This document shows, one piece after another, positions 48,558 to 56,497 of a DNA stretch of 64,000 nucleotides (the first letter of the stretch is position 1; each line of letters begins with the position of its first letter). A program made the position numbers and the translations under genes. This DNA is from GCA-2684655 sp045105235 (lineage in GTDB: Bacteria > Planctomycetota > UBA1135 > UBA2386): NCBI GenBank assembly GCA_045105235.1, contig JBGCDH010000011.1, positions 1 through 64,000 of the forward strand. The letters are read 5' to 3'. A model generated the notes under the pieces. The model saw only the letters and a list, made by a program, of their open reading frames with translations, ran no database searches and was not told where the DNA came from.

Positions 48558-50135
48558 ATGTCCCGCCTGTTCCGCGCTGCCGGCTCGATCTCGGCCATCA
48601 CGCTGCTGTCCCGCATCCTAGGACTGCTGCGCGACAGCCTGATGATGCAAATGCTCGGCGCCCGCTGGGTGCAGGGCGTGTTTTTGCTCGCGTGGACGCT
48701 GCCCAACTTGATGCGTCGACTGCTCGGGGAAGGCGCCTTGTCCGCCTCGCTCGTTCCGGCCTACGCCAAATTGCGCCGCCACGATGTTCCGGCCTCGAGG
48801 CGTTTGCTCGACGACGTCTTCCGCGCGCTATTGACGATCCTGACGCCCCTGTGCGCCCTGGTCGCGTCGTTTAGCCTGCTGGCGCCGGCCGAGTGGTTTC
48901 CAGCACCGGACGCTGGCGGCATCGAGTCCATTCGCCTGCTGCTGTCGCTCAACGCCGTGCTGTTTGTCTACGCACTGCCGGTCTGCCTGTCGGCTGTCGG
49001 CGCCGGCGCGCTCAACACGCTGGGGAGCTTTGCACTGCCGGCCTCGATTCCGGTGGCGCTCAACATCATCTGGATTGCAGCACTGGTTGCCGCCAAGCCG
49101 CTGGGCTTCACCGTCGACACCGAGATCGCCACGCTGGTGTCGTGGAGCTTGATGGTCGGCGGTTTCGTCCAGCTGCTAATGGTGACCGTGCCGCTTTGGC
49201 GCCGCGGCGAACTGAGCCGGCCCAGGTTTGCCCTGCCGCGCCGCAACACAGCGGCCTTCGGCGTATTTGTTGCCATGGGTCCGACCCTGCTCGGGATGTC
49301 GCTCAACCAGGTCAGCAGCCTGCTCGACCAGGTGCTCGCGTTCGCGCTGATCGCGCCCGGCGCCAATAGCTACGTCTACCTCGCCAACCGACTGCTGCTG
49401 TTTCCCCACGCGCTGACCGCCATGTCCGTTGGCGTCGCCGTCTTTCCGCGGCTCGCGAGCGAAGCCGAAGGCCCAAGCGCTGCCGGCGGCAACCAAAAGC
49501 TGCGGCGGACTCTCGACGGCGCCGCTGCCGCAACCATCCTGGTGACGCTGCCAGCCGCAGGCGGACTGATTCTGCTCGCGGGCGAAATCGTCTCGGTGCT
49601 CTTCGAAGGCGGTGAATTTCTGGCGTCCGACGTGACGCCGACCGTGCACACAACGGCTTGCCTGGTGATCGGGCTACCGTTCCTTGGGCTCGCACAGCTT
49701 TACGCCCGCGCCTTCTACGCCGTCGGCGATACCGCGACGCCGGCGCGCCTGGCCATCCGCCTGGTCCCGATCAATCTCTTGCTCAGCCTGACGATGCTGC
49801 TGACGACGTCGCTCGGCACGGCGGCGCTGACGCTCTCGAGCAGCATCACGTCCATGGCAAACGCCGCATTGCTGGCCAGGCGATTCCGTCAGCACGCGCC
49901 CGCTATGCAGGGGCGTGCAATGCAGAGCGCCTGGCTGCGCTCCGCCGTCGCAACGGCCGTCATGTGTGCCGTTGTGCCACTGTGCGGCATTGCCGAGCCA
50001 GGCGACACGCGGCTTGCGCGCGCGTTCGGCAATCTCGCGCTGCCGATTGCTGCAGGCATGGGCGCCTACCTGCTGACGCACGTTTTGCTGCGTTCGCCTG
50101 AGCTGCGCGCGCTGGCTCGCCGCGGCCGGAAATAG
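48558..50135 (+). CDS. murJ: Lipid II flippase MurJ
   Basis: A 525-residue MOP-superfamily membrane protein with about 14 transmembrane segments. It shows the MurJ pattern: AAGSISAITLLSRILGLLRD at the N-terminus, RRLLGEGALSASLVPAYAK, TLLGMSLNQVSSLLDQVLA, LLLFPHALTAMSVGVAVFPRL, and LPFLGLAQLYARAFYAVGDT. MurJ moves lipid II across the inner membrane for peptidoglycan synthesis. It converges on a short leftward secreted-protein gene, leaving 1 base between the stops. Confidence 0.93.
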   Translation: MSRLFRAAGSISAITLLSRILGLLRDSLMMQMLGARWVQGVFLLAWTLPNLMRRLLGEGALSASLVPAYAKLRRHDVPASRRLLDDVFRALLTILTPLCALVASFSLLAPAEWFPAPDAGGIESIRLLLSLNAVLFVYALPVCLSAVGAGALNTLGSFALPASIPVALNIIWIAALVAAKPLGFTVDTEIATLVSWSLMVGGFVQLLMVTVPLWRRGELSRPRFALPRRNTAAFGVFVAMGPTLLGMSLNQVSSLLDQVLAFALIAPGANSYVYLANRLLLFPHALTAMSVGVAVFPRLASEAEGPSAAGGNQKLRRTLDGAAAATILVTLPAAGGLILLAGEIVSVLFEGGEFLASDVTPTVHTTACLVIGLPFLGLAQLYARAFYAVGDTATPARLAIRLVPINLLLSLTMLLTTSLGTAALTLSSSITSMANAALLARRFRQHAPAMQGRAMQSAWLRSAVATAVMCAVVPLCGIAEPGDTRLARAFGNLALPIAAGMGAYLLTHVLLRSPELRALARRGRK

Positions 50136-50136
50136 G

Positions 50137-50664
50137 CTACTCAATGCGCTCAAACTCGAGCCACGTGCGAGCGCCTTGGCGAACGCGCAGGCCACCGCGA
50201 ATCAACTCAAGCTTGCGCACCTCTTGCTTGCCGCCTGGCTGCAGATGGATCTTGCCGGCGCCGTCCGAAAAGTAGTCGAGCTTCACCGTGGTCCGCACGG
50301 TTTCGCCCACCTGCTGCCACTCGCGAATCCCCGAGTGCACCAAGGGATGATCCTCGTCCACACCGCCTTGCGCGAGCGTCAGGATCAGATGCCGTTTCGT
50401 AATGGCGAGGAAGCCGCGACTGCGCTTCTTGTCGTCGATGCCGTTGAGGACGCGCCGCCGTAGTTCGTACACGCCTTCGAACTTGTGTTTTTCCGGCGCT
50501 GCTTTCGGCGCTGCTTTCGGCGCCGGGTTTGAACCCGCCTGCGCAGCAGGAGCGGATGCCGCGGGCTTCGGGTCCTGCTGCCAGGCCGCGACTGCAGAGC
50601 TCGCTGCCAGCAACAGAACGAGAGCGGTAGAAATCGGCATCCGGGTCATCGTCATCATCTGCAT
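50137..50664 (-). CDS. Small secreted protein of unknown function
   Basis: A 175-residue protein if started at MQMMTMTRMP, with a signal peptide ending near AASSAVAAW. A Pro/Ala/Lys-rich linker (about residues 29-55) is followed by KHKFEGVYELRRRVLNGIDD, GFLAITKRHLILTLAQGG and ELIRGGLRVRQGARTWLEFE, a lipocalin-like or small beta-barrel pattern. I do not recognise the family. An AGGA ribosome-binding site lies 8 bases before the chosen start; Met codons 5 and 8 residues later are alternatives. Confidence 0.6.
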   Translation of the reverse strand: MQMMTMTRMPISTALVLLLAASSAVAAWQQDPKPAASAPAAQAGSNPAPKAAPKAAPEKHKFEGVYELRRRVLNGIDDKKRSRGFLAITKRHLILTLAQGGVDEDHPLVHSGIREWQQVGETVRTTVKLDYFSDGAGKIHLQPGGKQEVRKLELIRGGLRVRQGARTWLEFERIE

Positions 50665-50781
50665 CTTCGCTGTCCTGCGCACCATGGTGTCGAATGTAGT
50701 GATTCTGGAAGGCAGGGCCTTATCCGGGGTGGGAGGGCGTTCGTCGCAAGGCGCTGCGACGAATGCATGTTCTCTACTTTC

Positions 50782-50829
50782 TGCCGAGGAGCCTTTTTGC
50801 CGAGGAGCCTTCCTGTCGAGAAGCAGCAA
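50782..50829. repeat. Two exact plus one degenerate 16-bp tandem repeats
   Basis: Units TGCCGAGGAGCCTTTT (50782-50797), TGCCGAGGAGCCTTCC (50798-50813) and a third divergent TGTCGAGAAGCAGCAA (50814-50829) lie head to tail, with a shared TGYCGAGRAGC core. They are upstream of the leftward small secreted-protein gene (50664) and downstream of the leftward gene that ends at 50851. They may be binding sites or a slippage product. Confidence 0.5.
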
Positions 50830-50850
50830 CCCCCTATCAGATGCACGATA

Positions 50851-52110
50851 CTAGCGCGCCTGGCGGTTGAGCTGGATGTCGACGTCGGCACGCCGTGTGC
50901 CGGCCTCCAGCTCCAGCTGCCGGTCCCCGAGCAGCCTGGGGGAACGTCGCTTTTTGCCTTTGTACTGCGCCGAGACAACGACCGTACCCGGCAGCACGCC
51001 GCGCAGTTCGTAGCGCCCTGCTTGGTCGGTGCGCGTTGGAACACGCCCTTCCGTCCAAACCAACGCCTTTGGCATCGGTTCGCCAAGGTGGTTGCGCACG
51101 TGCCCTGAGACCACAGCACCGGGAAGCACATCGACGATCGCCACGCCCTCGCGCGCCGTGCGGATGTCGCGCACCGCGCAGTGATCGGGCAAGCCGTGGA
51201 CCAGGATGCGCGCTTCGACGCCAGCCGGAACGTGATCGAGCACAAAGCTGCCGTCGGCTTCGGGCCTCGCTTGCACACCTGGCAGGCCGCGCGCAAGCAC
51301 CAGCAGCGTGCCGGGATCGACGTCCACCTGAAGATCCAGGCGGCCACGCCGCGGCGGTACTCGCGACAGCGCCACCAGAGCGCGTTCGTTCGCATGACCG
51401 CTCAATTCGTCAACCCGGTGGTGCGCGAGTTCGTAGCCGGGGGCCGTCACGCGCAAGGCCAGCGCGTCGAGTTCGCCATCGAACCCGACCAGCGTGAAGT
51501 TTCCATCCGCATCGGTCATAGCCTCCGCAAGCGGCACGCCATGCTCGCCGCCACACATCAGCAGCACATGCGCATTCGCGATCGCGCGATAGCCGGCGCA
51601 GCGCCAGCCAAAGCTCCAAAAGCCAACCGGTTCGCCGACTCGTCCAGACAGCGACTGCGGCTTGCGCAGCGAGATCTCCGGCAACTCGGCACCGAGCTGC
51701 ACGTAGGCAAGGCCGGTGCCAAAGCCCTCGGCCCGGTAGCGAACGCGTGCTCGGTCAGGCACAAGATCCCGCCCGAGAGTGATACTCGTGGTCCCTTCCG
51801 CGTTGAGCTCGGGGAGCGTCAACTCACCGATCGCCTGCGGCGGCGAGGGAGCTGCAAACGCCAGCTGATCGGGAAAGAACGTCAGCTCGAGCTTGGTGGC
51901 CTGAGCCCCCTGAACCGAGGGGCCTGCGAACGCGACCGTTACGTGGCTCGTCCGCCACCACTCATAGCCGTAGTAGCCCAACGCAAGCAGCGCCACGACG
52001 CCAAGCGGCAGGATCAGCGGCCAGGGATTGCGTCGGCGCCGGCGCGCACGGCGCGCAGCTTCGCTTCGAGGGGTTGCCACAGGACCGACGATACCTTCCG
52101 CTGCCCGCAT
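50851..52110 (-). CDS. Membrane-anchored protein with carboxypeptidase-regulatory-like repeats
   Basis: A 419-residue protein with a short basic cytoplasmic N-terminus (RRARRRRRNPW), one transmembrane helix (about 30-48, LILPLGVVALLALGYYGYEW), then about four CarboxypepD_reg-like beta domains with the Gly-Xaa-Val and DGxF pattern: LSGRVGEPVGF, MTDADGNFTLVGFDG, RPEADGSFVLDHVPAG, VSGHVRNHLGEPMPKALVWT, RTDQAGRYELRGVLPG. Such repeats are common in extracellular proteins. No catalytic site is seen. Its start codon overlaps the start codon of the divergent SixA-like gene, so each gene's ribosome-binding site would fall inside the other gene; the start of one may be misplaced. Confidence 0.7.
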   Translation of the reverse strand: MRAAEGIVGPVATPRSEAARRARRRRRNPWPLILPLGVVALLALGYYGYEWWRTSHVTVAFAGPSVQGAQATKLELTFFPDQLAFAAPSPPQAIGELTLPELNAEGTTSITLGRDLVPDRARVRYRAEGFGTGLAYVQLGAELPEISLRKPQSLSGRVGEPVGFWSFGWRCAGYRAIANAHVLLMCGGEHGVPLAEAMTDADGNFTLVGFDGELDALALRVTAPGYELAHHRVDELSGHANERALVALSRVPPRRGRLDLQVDVDPGTLLVLARGLPGVQARPEADGSFVLDHVPAGVEARILVHGLPDHCAVRDIRTAREGVAIVDVLPGAVVSGHVRNHLGEPMPKALVWTEGRVPTRTDQAGRYELRGVLPGTVVVSAQYKGKKRRSPRLLGDRQLELEAGTRRADVDIQLNRQAR

Positions 52111-52651
52111 GTGGATCTACCTGCTGCGCCACGGAATCGCCGAAGACCCGGGGCACGGCCAACTGGACGACGACCGCGCCCTCACCGAGGAGGGCCTGTA
52201 TCGACTGCGGCGCAGCGGCACCGTCTGGCAAAAGCTGCTGCCGCCGCTCGAAGTCGTTTTGACCAGTCCACTGCTGCGAGCTCGGCAAACGACCGAAATC
52301 CTGCTCGAGGCCATGCAGGGCAGCGATCTGAGCGATCAGGATCCGGCCGCCGCGGTCCAACCCCGGATCGAGCCGTGCCTGGCACCGCACGGCAACACGA
52401 CCGATGCCGTCATCAAGCTCGAAGCGGAGCTCCTGTCCGGCACCAAGTGCGTCGCGATTGTCGGACACGAGCCACATCTCGGCTACCTGCTCGGCAACCT
52501 AACCACCGGCCAGACGCACCTGTCGATCCCTCTCAAGAAGGGCATGCTGGTCGCGCTCCAGTGCGACTCGAAGACCAGCCTGACCTGTGGCCTGCGCTTC
52601 TCGCTCACCTACAAGGCCGTGCAGCAGCTGCTGCAAGACTCGGGCTCCTGA
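52109..52651 (+). CDS. sixA: SixA-like phosphohistidine phosphatase
   Basis: A 180-residue histidine-phosphatase-superfamily protein. LLRHGIAED carries the catalytic RHG; LTSPLLRARQTTEIL and AIVGHEPHLGYLLGNL (the second catalytic His) follow, with the SixA-type spacing. SixA removes phosphate from histidine phosphotransfer domains. The ATG (52109-52111) overlaps the divergent gene's ATG (52110-52108). No Shine-Dalgarno is obvious. Confidence 0.88.
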   Translation: MWIYLLRHGIAEDPGHGQLDDDRALTEEGLYRLRRSGTVWQKLLPPLEVVLTSPLLRARQTTEILLEAMQGSDLSDQDPAAAVQPRIEPCLAPHGNTTDAVIKLEAELLSGTKCVAIVGHEPHLGYLLGNLTTGQTHLSIPLKKGMLVALQCDSKTSLTCGLRFSLTYKAVQQLLQDSGS

Positions 52652-52739
52652 GCGCCGACATCGCGGCAAAGGCCCCACGGCCCGACGAACCAGGGGCCCG
52701 ACGAACCGCGACCCGGCATCGCGCATTCCGGCTTGCCGC

Positions 52740-55700
52740 TCATTGCTGCCGCGGCGTCAGCACGAGGTCCTTGAGGCCCGATGCCGGCACGACGAGCTCG
52801 TCACACGGATACTGTTTGTCTTCGACATGCAAAACAGGTCGATAGCGTCCGACCACGAAATCGTTGCTGGAGAACGAGCCATTGTCCCGGACGCCGGCAT
52901 ACATCATGTCCTCGCTGACGTCGGGAACTCCGTCGACGCGCTGAAACATCAGCCAGACGTCCGCGTCTTCGCCCAGCTTGGGCAGGCTGCTTAGATCCAC
53001 GCGCCCGGCCACCTCAATCTGCGCCGCGAGCTCAATGCGAAGCCCCGTCTGCGGCAATGCCGACGTGACCTGATAGGTTTGCTCCGGCGCCTTCCAGCGC
53101 GCTCCTTCTAGGCGGACGCTGACGTTGATCTGCCACTGACCCTCGGCGACACCTCGCAAGGAGAACGCACCGCGGTCGTCCGTCTGGGTGTTGAGCCGCG
53201 CGCGCTGTCTGCGATTGCCAGACTCCGGCGAACCCGATGCCGCTGCGAGCGTGCCGACCGCGCGCACCCTTGCACCTCGCGCCGGCGAACCGTCTGGGAG
53301 GTAGCAGTTGCCGCTGATGCTCGACGTCATCACGTCGATGACGAGTTCGCGCTGCTCGGCCTCCTTCAGCTCAAGCTGATCGCTCCAAACCATGTTGCGG
53401 CCGCCGATCATGACGCCATCCTGCGTCGCATAGACGGAGATCCACATGTCGCCGGCGCCAACCTCTTCAAGGTCAAAGCGGCCGCGTTCGTCGACCTCGA
53501 CCGCAAAGCGACGGCCGCCCGTGTAGCCCGTGACCACGTGATCCTTGCCGGCACGCCCATCGACCATCACCGAGCCGAAGACGCGCGCAGTTGGGCCTTC
53601 GATAGGCTTCTTGCCGCAGTCAACCTGGACCTCCGCAACCTGGCCACTGACGACATCGACTGTTTGACTCGAGAGGTTTCCCGACAGAAACATCGACTGC
53701 CCCATCTGCATGACGGAGCCGGGCGAACGAATCGCCTCGATCGAGTTGAACGACGCGACCCGGTAGGTCCCTGGCTGCAGTCCCGTAACTTCGAAACTGC
53801 CATCCAGCGCCGCTGCCGTCAGCTGTGGCACGCTGTCGAGCGCCCCGCGTGGGCCGCCGTTGCGCCGCCACATCACCGCAATGGACCACTTGCCCGGTTC
53901 GGGCGTCTCGCCGTTTTCCGTAAGCACGCCGCGGATCGCCCCCGGCTCAAGCATCGTCAAGACGAGCTCTTCACTCCCGTCCGTCTCGCCGTTCACGGTG
54001 CCCCAACGCGGATGATCGGCGCTGATGCGCAGCTTCTCGCCCGACAGCCGCGTGATGCTCAGCGTGCCGTCCTTGCCCGTACGGCCGCACTGCACCGGCA
54101 TTTTCATGACACTTCGTTCACCGCGAGCTTTCGCGGTGATGGCGACGTTGCGCACAGGTTCTTGGTCTTGGTTGACCACGCGCACGGCAAAGACATCGGG
54201 CTCCGCAAGCTCAACCGAGACGTTCGCATCGGCATCGACAATCTCAAAGTTCTGCGAACCCGTCGCGCTACCCGGAACGTCTGCGAGCAGCGTGTATTGG
54301 CCACGATGCAGGCCCGCGATGCGGTAGCCGCCGTCTTCGAGTCGCTCGAGTCGATTCTGAAGCGGCACGGGTTTCATGAACCCGAGCATGACCATCTCGG
54401 CCGCGCCATTGCCCGCTTTGCCCCGCAACAGCTGCAGCCGCGCCCCTTCCGCTGGCGCACCTCCAGCCAGACGCACGCTGGCCGTAACCGCAAAGCGCGA
54501 AGGCAGGGTCACGATGACATCGCTGATGATTTGCTGCGGCTCGGCCCGAACCCACGCCTCATCGGGCGTGCGGCGCGCCGCGACCGTTACCCGACCGGGT
54601 GCGAATCCGTAGCCGTCGATCTCACCAAGCTCATTGGTCTTGCCAAGGCGCCGGCCAAAGTCGAAGGGCACCATCGATAGCGTCGAGCCGGCAACCACTT
54701 CGGCACCAGCAACAGGCTTGCCCTGTTCGTCCCGAACAATTGCGTAAAGCTCTTCGCCCTGACGCAGGCGGATACGTCCGACGTCCTTCTCAACGCCGGG
54801 TCGAACAATGACGCTTGGCTTGAGGTCGGAGAGGTATCCTTCGGCCGTCGTCGCCAGCAGGTTGCTACCCGGACTGACCCCAACGAGGCGGAAGTAACCT
54901 TCGTCATCGGTCCGCGTAGACGGGATCGGCAGGTTGTCGAAGACCTTCTTGACCCACGGCGGCAGCTCAATCACCGAGATCGGCGCGCGCCGCTCGCGGA
55001 CCAGCACGACGCCCTGAGGATCGAAGCGCTCGGCGGGGAAAAACGCGGCGAGCGTGCCCGGGATGTCGGCGGCGCGCACCAGCGCGTCGGCCAAAGGCTC
55101 GCCTTCGTCGCTGTAGACCGTCCCCGTAAGGATGCCCGCGTCGTTGAGAACCACGTCGCCGAGGTCCACGATCTCGCCGGGTGATGGGGACTTGCCGACA
55201 AGCTGCCAAGTCGGGGCATCGGTATCGATGCCGGAGAACAGCAAGAAGAACGCGCGCGGCCAGACCTCGGTGATTTCGAAGGTGCCGTCTGCTTCGGTGC
55301 GGACCTCTGCGGCAATGAAGTCCGGGTCGAAGCCGGCGAGCTTGTCGAGATCTGCGCCTTCCCCAAAGCCCTCGAGCAAATCGAATTTGCCGCTCAACAC
55401 CGAGTCCATCGCGCCGCGGTAGAGCCGGACGCCGCAATCGCCCACCGGCTCCTTGGCGTGCGTGACAACCCGCCCTCGGAATCCGCACAAGCCCGCCCGG
55501 ATGTCCGGATCCGCCAGCAACGGCGCCCCATCGGTCGCGGCCGCCTCGCGAATCGCGACCGGCGCGCCCGCGTTGTCCATGGCACCCGACGCCGTTTGCA
55601 CGCCCGGACCACCGTCGACATTCTCCACGATCGGATCATTCGGAGCGGCAGGCAATGCGGTCGTCTGCCCACCGAAGAAGAACCAGACACCGGCCGCAAG

Positions 55701-55745
55701 GGCAGCCAGCAGGAGAATCGCCGCAAAAATGAGGGAGCGCTGCAT
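52740..55745 (-). CDS. Large envelope protein with multiple carboxypeptidase-regulatory-like beta domains
   Basis: A 1001-residue protein with an N-terminal transmembrane anchor (RSLIFAAILLLAALAAGVWF). At least eight beta-sandwich repeats with the GxV...DGxF/DExGxF pattern follow: FRGRVVTHAKEPVGDCGV, EADGTFEITEVWPRAF, TGTVYSDEGEPLADALV, GTYRVASFNSIEAIRS, ARGARVRAVGTLAAASG, DRGAFSLRGVAEGQWQ. It resembles the proteins at 50851 and 56494 and may form a surface or periplasmic scaffold with them. No enzymatic motif was found. Confidence 0.72.
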   Translation of the reverse strand: MQRSLIFAAILLLAALAAGVWFFFGGQTTALPAAPNDPIVENVDGGPGVQTASGAMDNAGAPVAIREAAATDGAPLLADPDIRAGLCGFRGRVVTHAKEPVGDCGVRLYRGAMDSVLSGKFDLLEGFGEGADLDKLAGFDPDFIAAEVRTEADGTFEITEVWPRAFFLLFSGIDTDAPTWQLVGKSPSPGEIVDLGDVVLNDAGILTGTVYSDEGEPLADALVRAADIPGTLAAFFPAERFDPQGVVLVRERRAPISVIELPPWVKKVFDNLPIPSTRTDDEGYFRLVGVSPGSNLLATTAEGYLSDLKPSVIVRPGVEKDVGRIRLRQGEELYAIVRDEQGKPVAGAEVVAGSTLSMVPFDFGRRLGKTNELGEIDGYGFAPGRVTVAARRTPDEAWVRAEPQQIISDVIVTLPSRFAVTASVRLAGGAPAEGARLQLLRGKAGNGAAEMVMLGFMKPVPLQNRLERLEDGGYRIAGLHRGQYTLLADVPGSATGSQNFEIVDADANVSVELAEPDVFAVRVVNQDQEPVRNVAITAKARGERSVMKMPVQCGRTGKDGTLSITRLSGEKLRISADHPRWGTVNGETDGSEELVLTMLEPGAIRGVLTENGETPEPGKWSIAVMWRRNGGPRGALDSVPQLTAAALDGSFEVTGLQPGTYRVASFNSIEAIRSPGSVMQMGQSMFLSGNLSSQTVDVVSGQVAEVQVDCGKKPIEGPTARVFGSVMVDGRAGKDHVVTGYTGGRRFAVEVDERGRFDLEEVGAGDMWISVYATQDGVMIGGRNMVWSDQLELKEAEQRELVIDVMTSSISGNCYLPDGSPARGARVRAVGTLAAASGSPESGNRRQRARLNTQTDDRGAFSLRGVAEGQWQINVSVRLEGARWKAPEQTYQVTSALPQTGLRIELAAQIEVAGRVDLSSLPKLGEDADVWLMFQRVDGVPDVSEDMMYAGVRDNGSFSSNDFVVGRYRPVLHVEDKQYPCDELVVPASGLKDLVLTPRQQ

Positions 55746-55927
55746 AGAAGACTCGGGAACGGCCAAGTGCCCAATCGCGTTTGTATTATGTCAAGAAACG
55801 TGTCCCGACCGCGCACCAATAGAAAAGGCGGCCCGAAATCGCCGGCTGGCAGGCCCTAGCCGCGCTGCCATCGGCAAAGCCGGCGGGCCCGGCGGCGGGC
55901 GGCGGGCCAGACCCCGGCGACGCGAAG

Positions 55928-56497
55928 CTACCTGCGTGCGAACCACAGCGAGAGCGTCGCCAGCACAATCGCGTGGTCGATCTCGCCGTCGCGCACCATG
56001 CGCTCTACTTCGGCCACCGGATAGGTCACAACCTCGAGATCTTCGCCGAGGTCCTGCTGCAGTTCCCCGGCTGGCCGACATCCGGTTGCAAGCCAGGCGT
56101 AGCAACGATTGCTCATGATCGAAGGGTTCGGATTCATCGAGCCAAGCTCGGTCCACTCGTCGGCGTCGTGGCCGGTCTCTTCGCGCAGTTCGCGGATCGC
56201 GGCCTGCAGCGGCTCCGTTTCGCCGGGGTCGATCATGCCACCTGGAAGCTCCAGCGAAACCCGATCGCTCCCTTGGCGCCACTGCCGCACAAACACCATC
56301 TGGTTGTCGACCGTGATCGGCAGGATATTGACCCAGTTGGCGGTATCGATCAGGAAGAACGGAATCTCAGCGCCCGTTCGCGGCGAGCGCTGGCGCGACT
56401 TGCGCACGTGAAAGACGAGATGCTTTGCGAGCGTCTCGTCACCGAGTTTGTCCCAGGGGCGCAGCGTCATGTCTTGGTCGGGTCTGTCTTGCGTCAC
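55928..56497 (-). CDS. Nudix hydrolase (ADP-ribose-pyrophosphatase-like)
   Basis: A 189-residue protein with a complete Nudix box, GGMIDPGETEPLQAAIRELR then EETGHDA (G-x5-E-x7-R-E-U-x-E-E-x-G-U). Other features fit the ADP-ribose pyrophosphatase/NudF-type: the leading segment FHVRKSRQRSPRTG, NVLPI-like VNILPITVDNQMVFVRQWRQ and the late GSMNPNPSIMSNR. The start is GTG and overlaps the stop of the upstream gene (GTGA). It shares no obvious function with its neighbours. Confidence 0.88.
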   Translation of the reverse strand: MTQDRPDQDMTLRPWDKLGDETLAKHLVFHVRKSRQRSPRTGAEIPFFLIDTANWVNILPITVDNQMVFVRQWRQGSDRVSLELPGGMIDPGETEPLQAAIRELREETGHDADEWTELGSMNPNPSIMSNRCYAWLATGCRPAGELQQDLGEDLEVVTYPVAEVERMVRDGEIDHAIVLATLSLWFARR

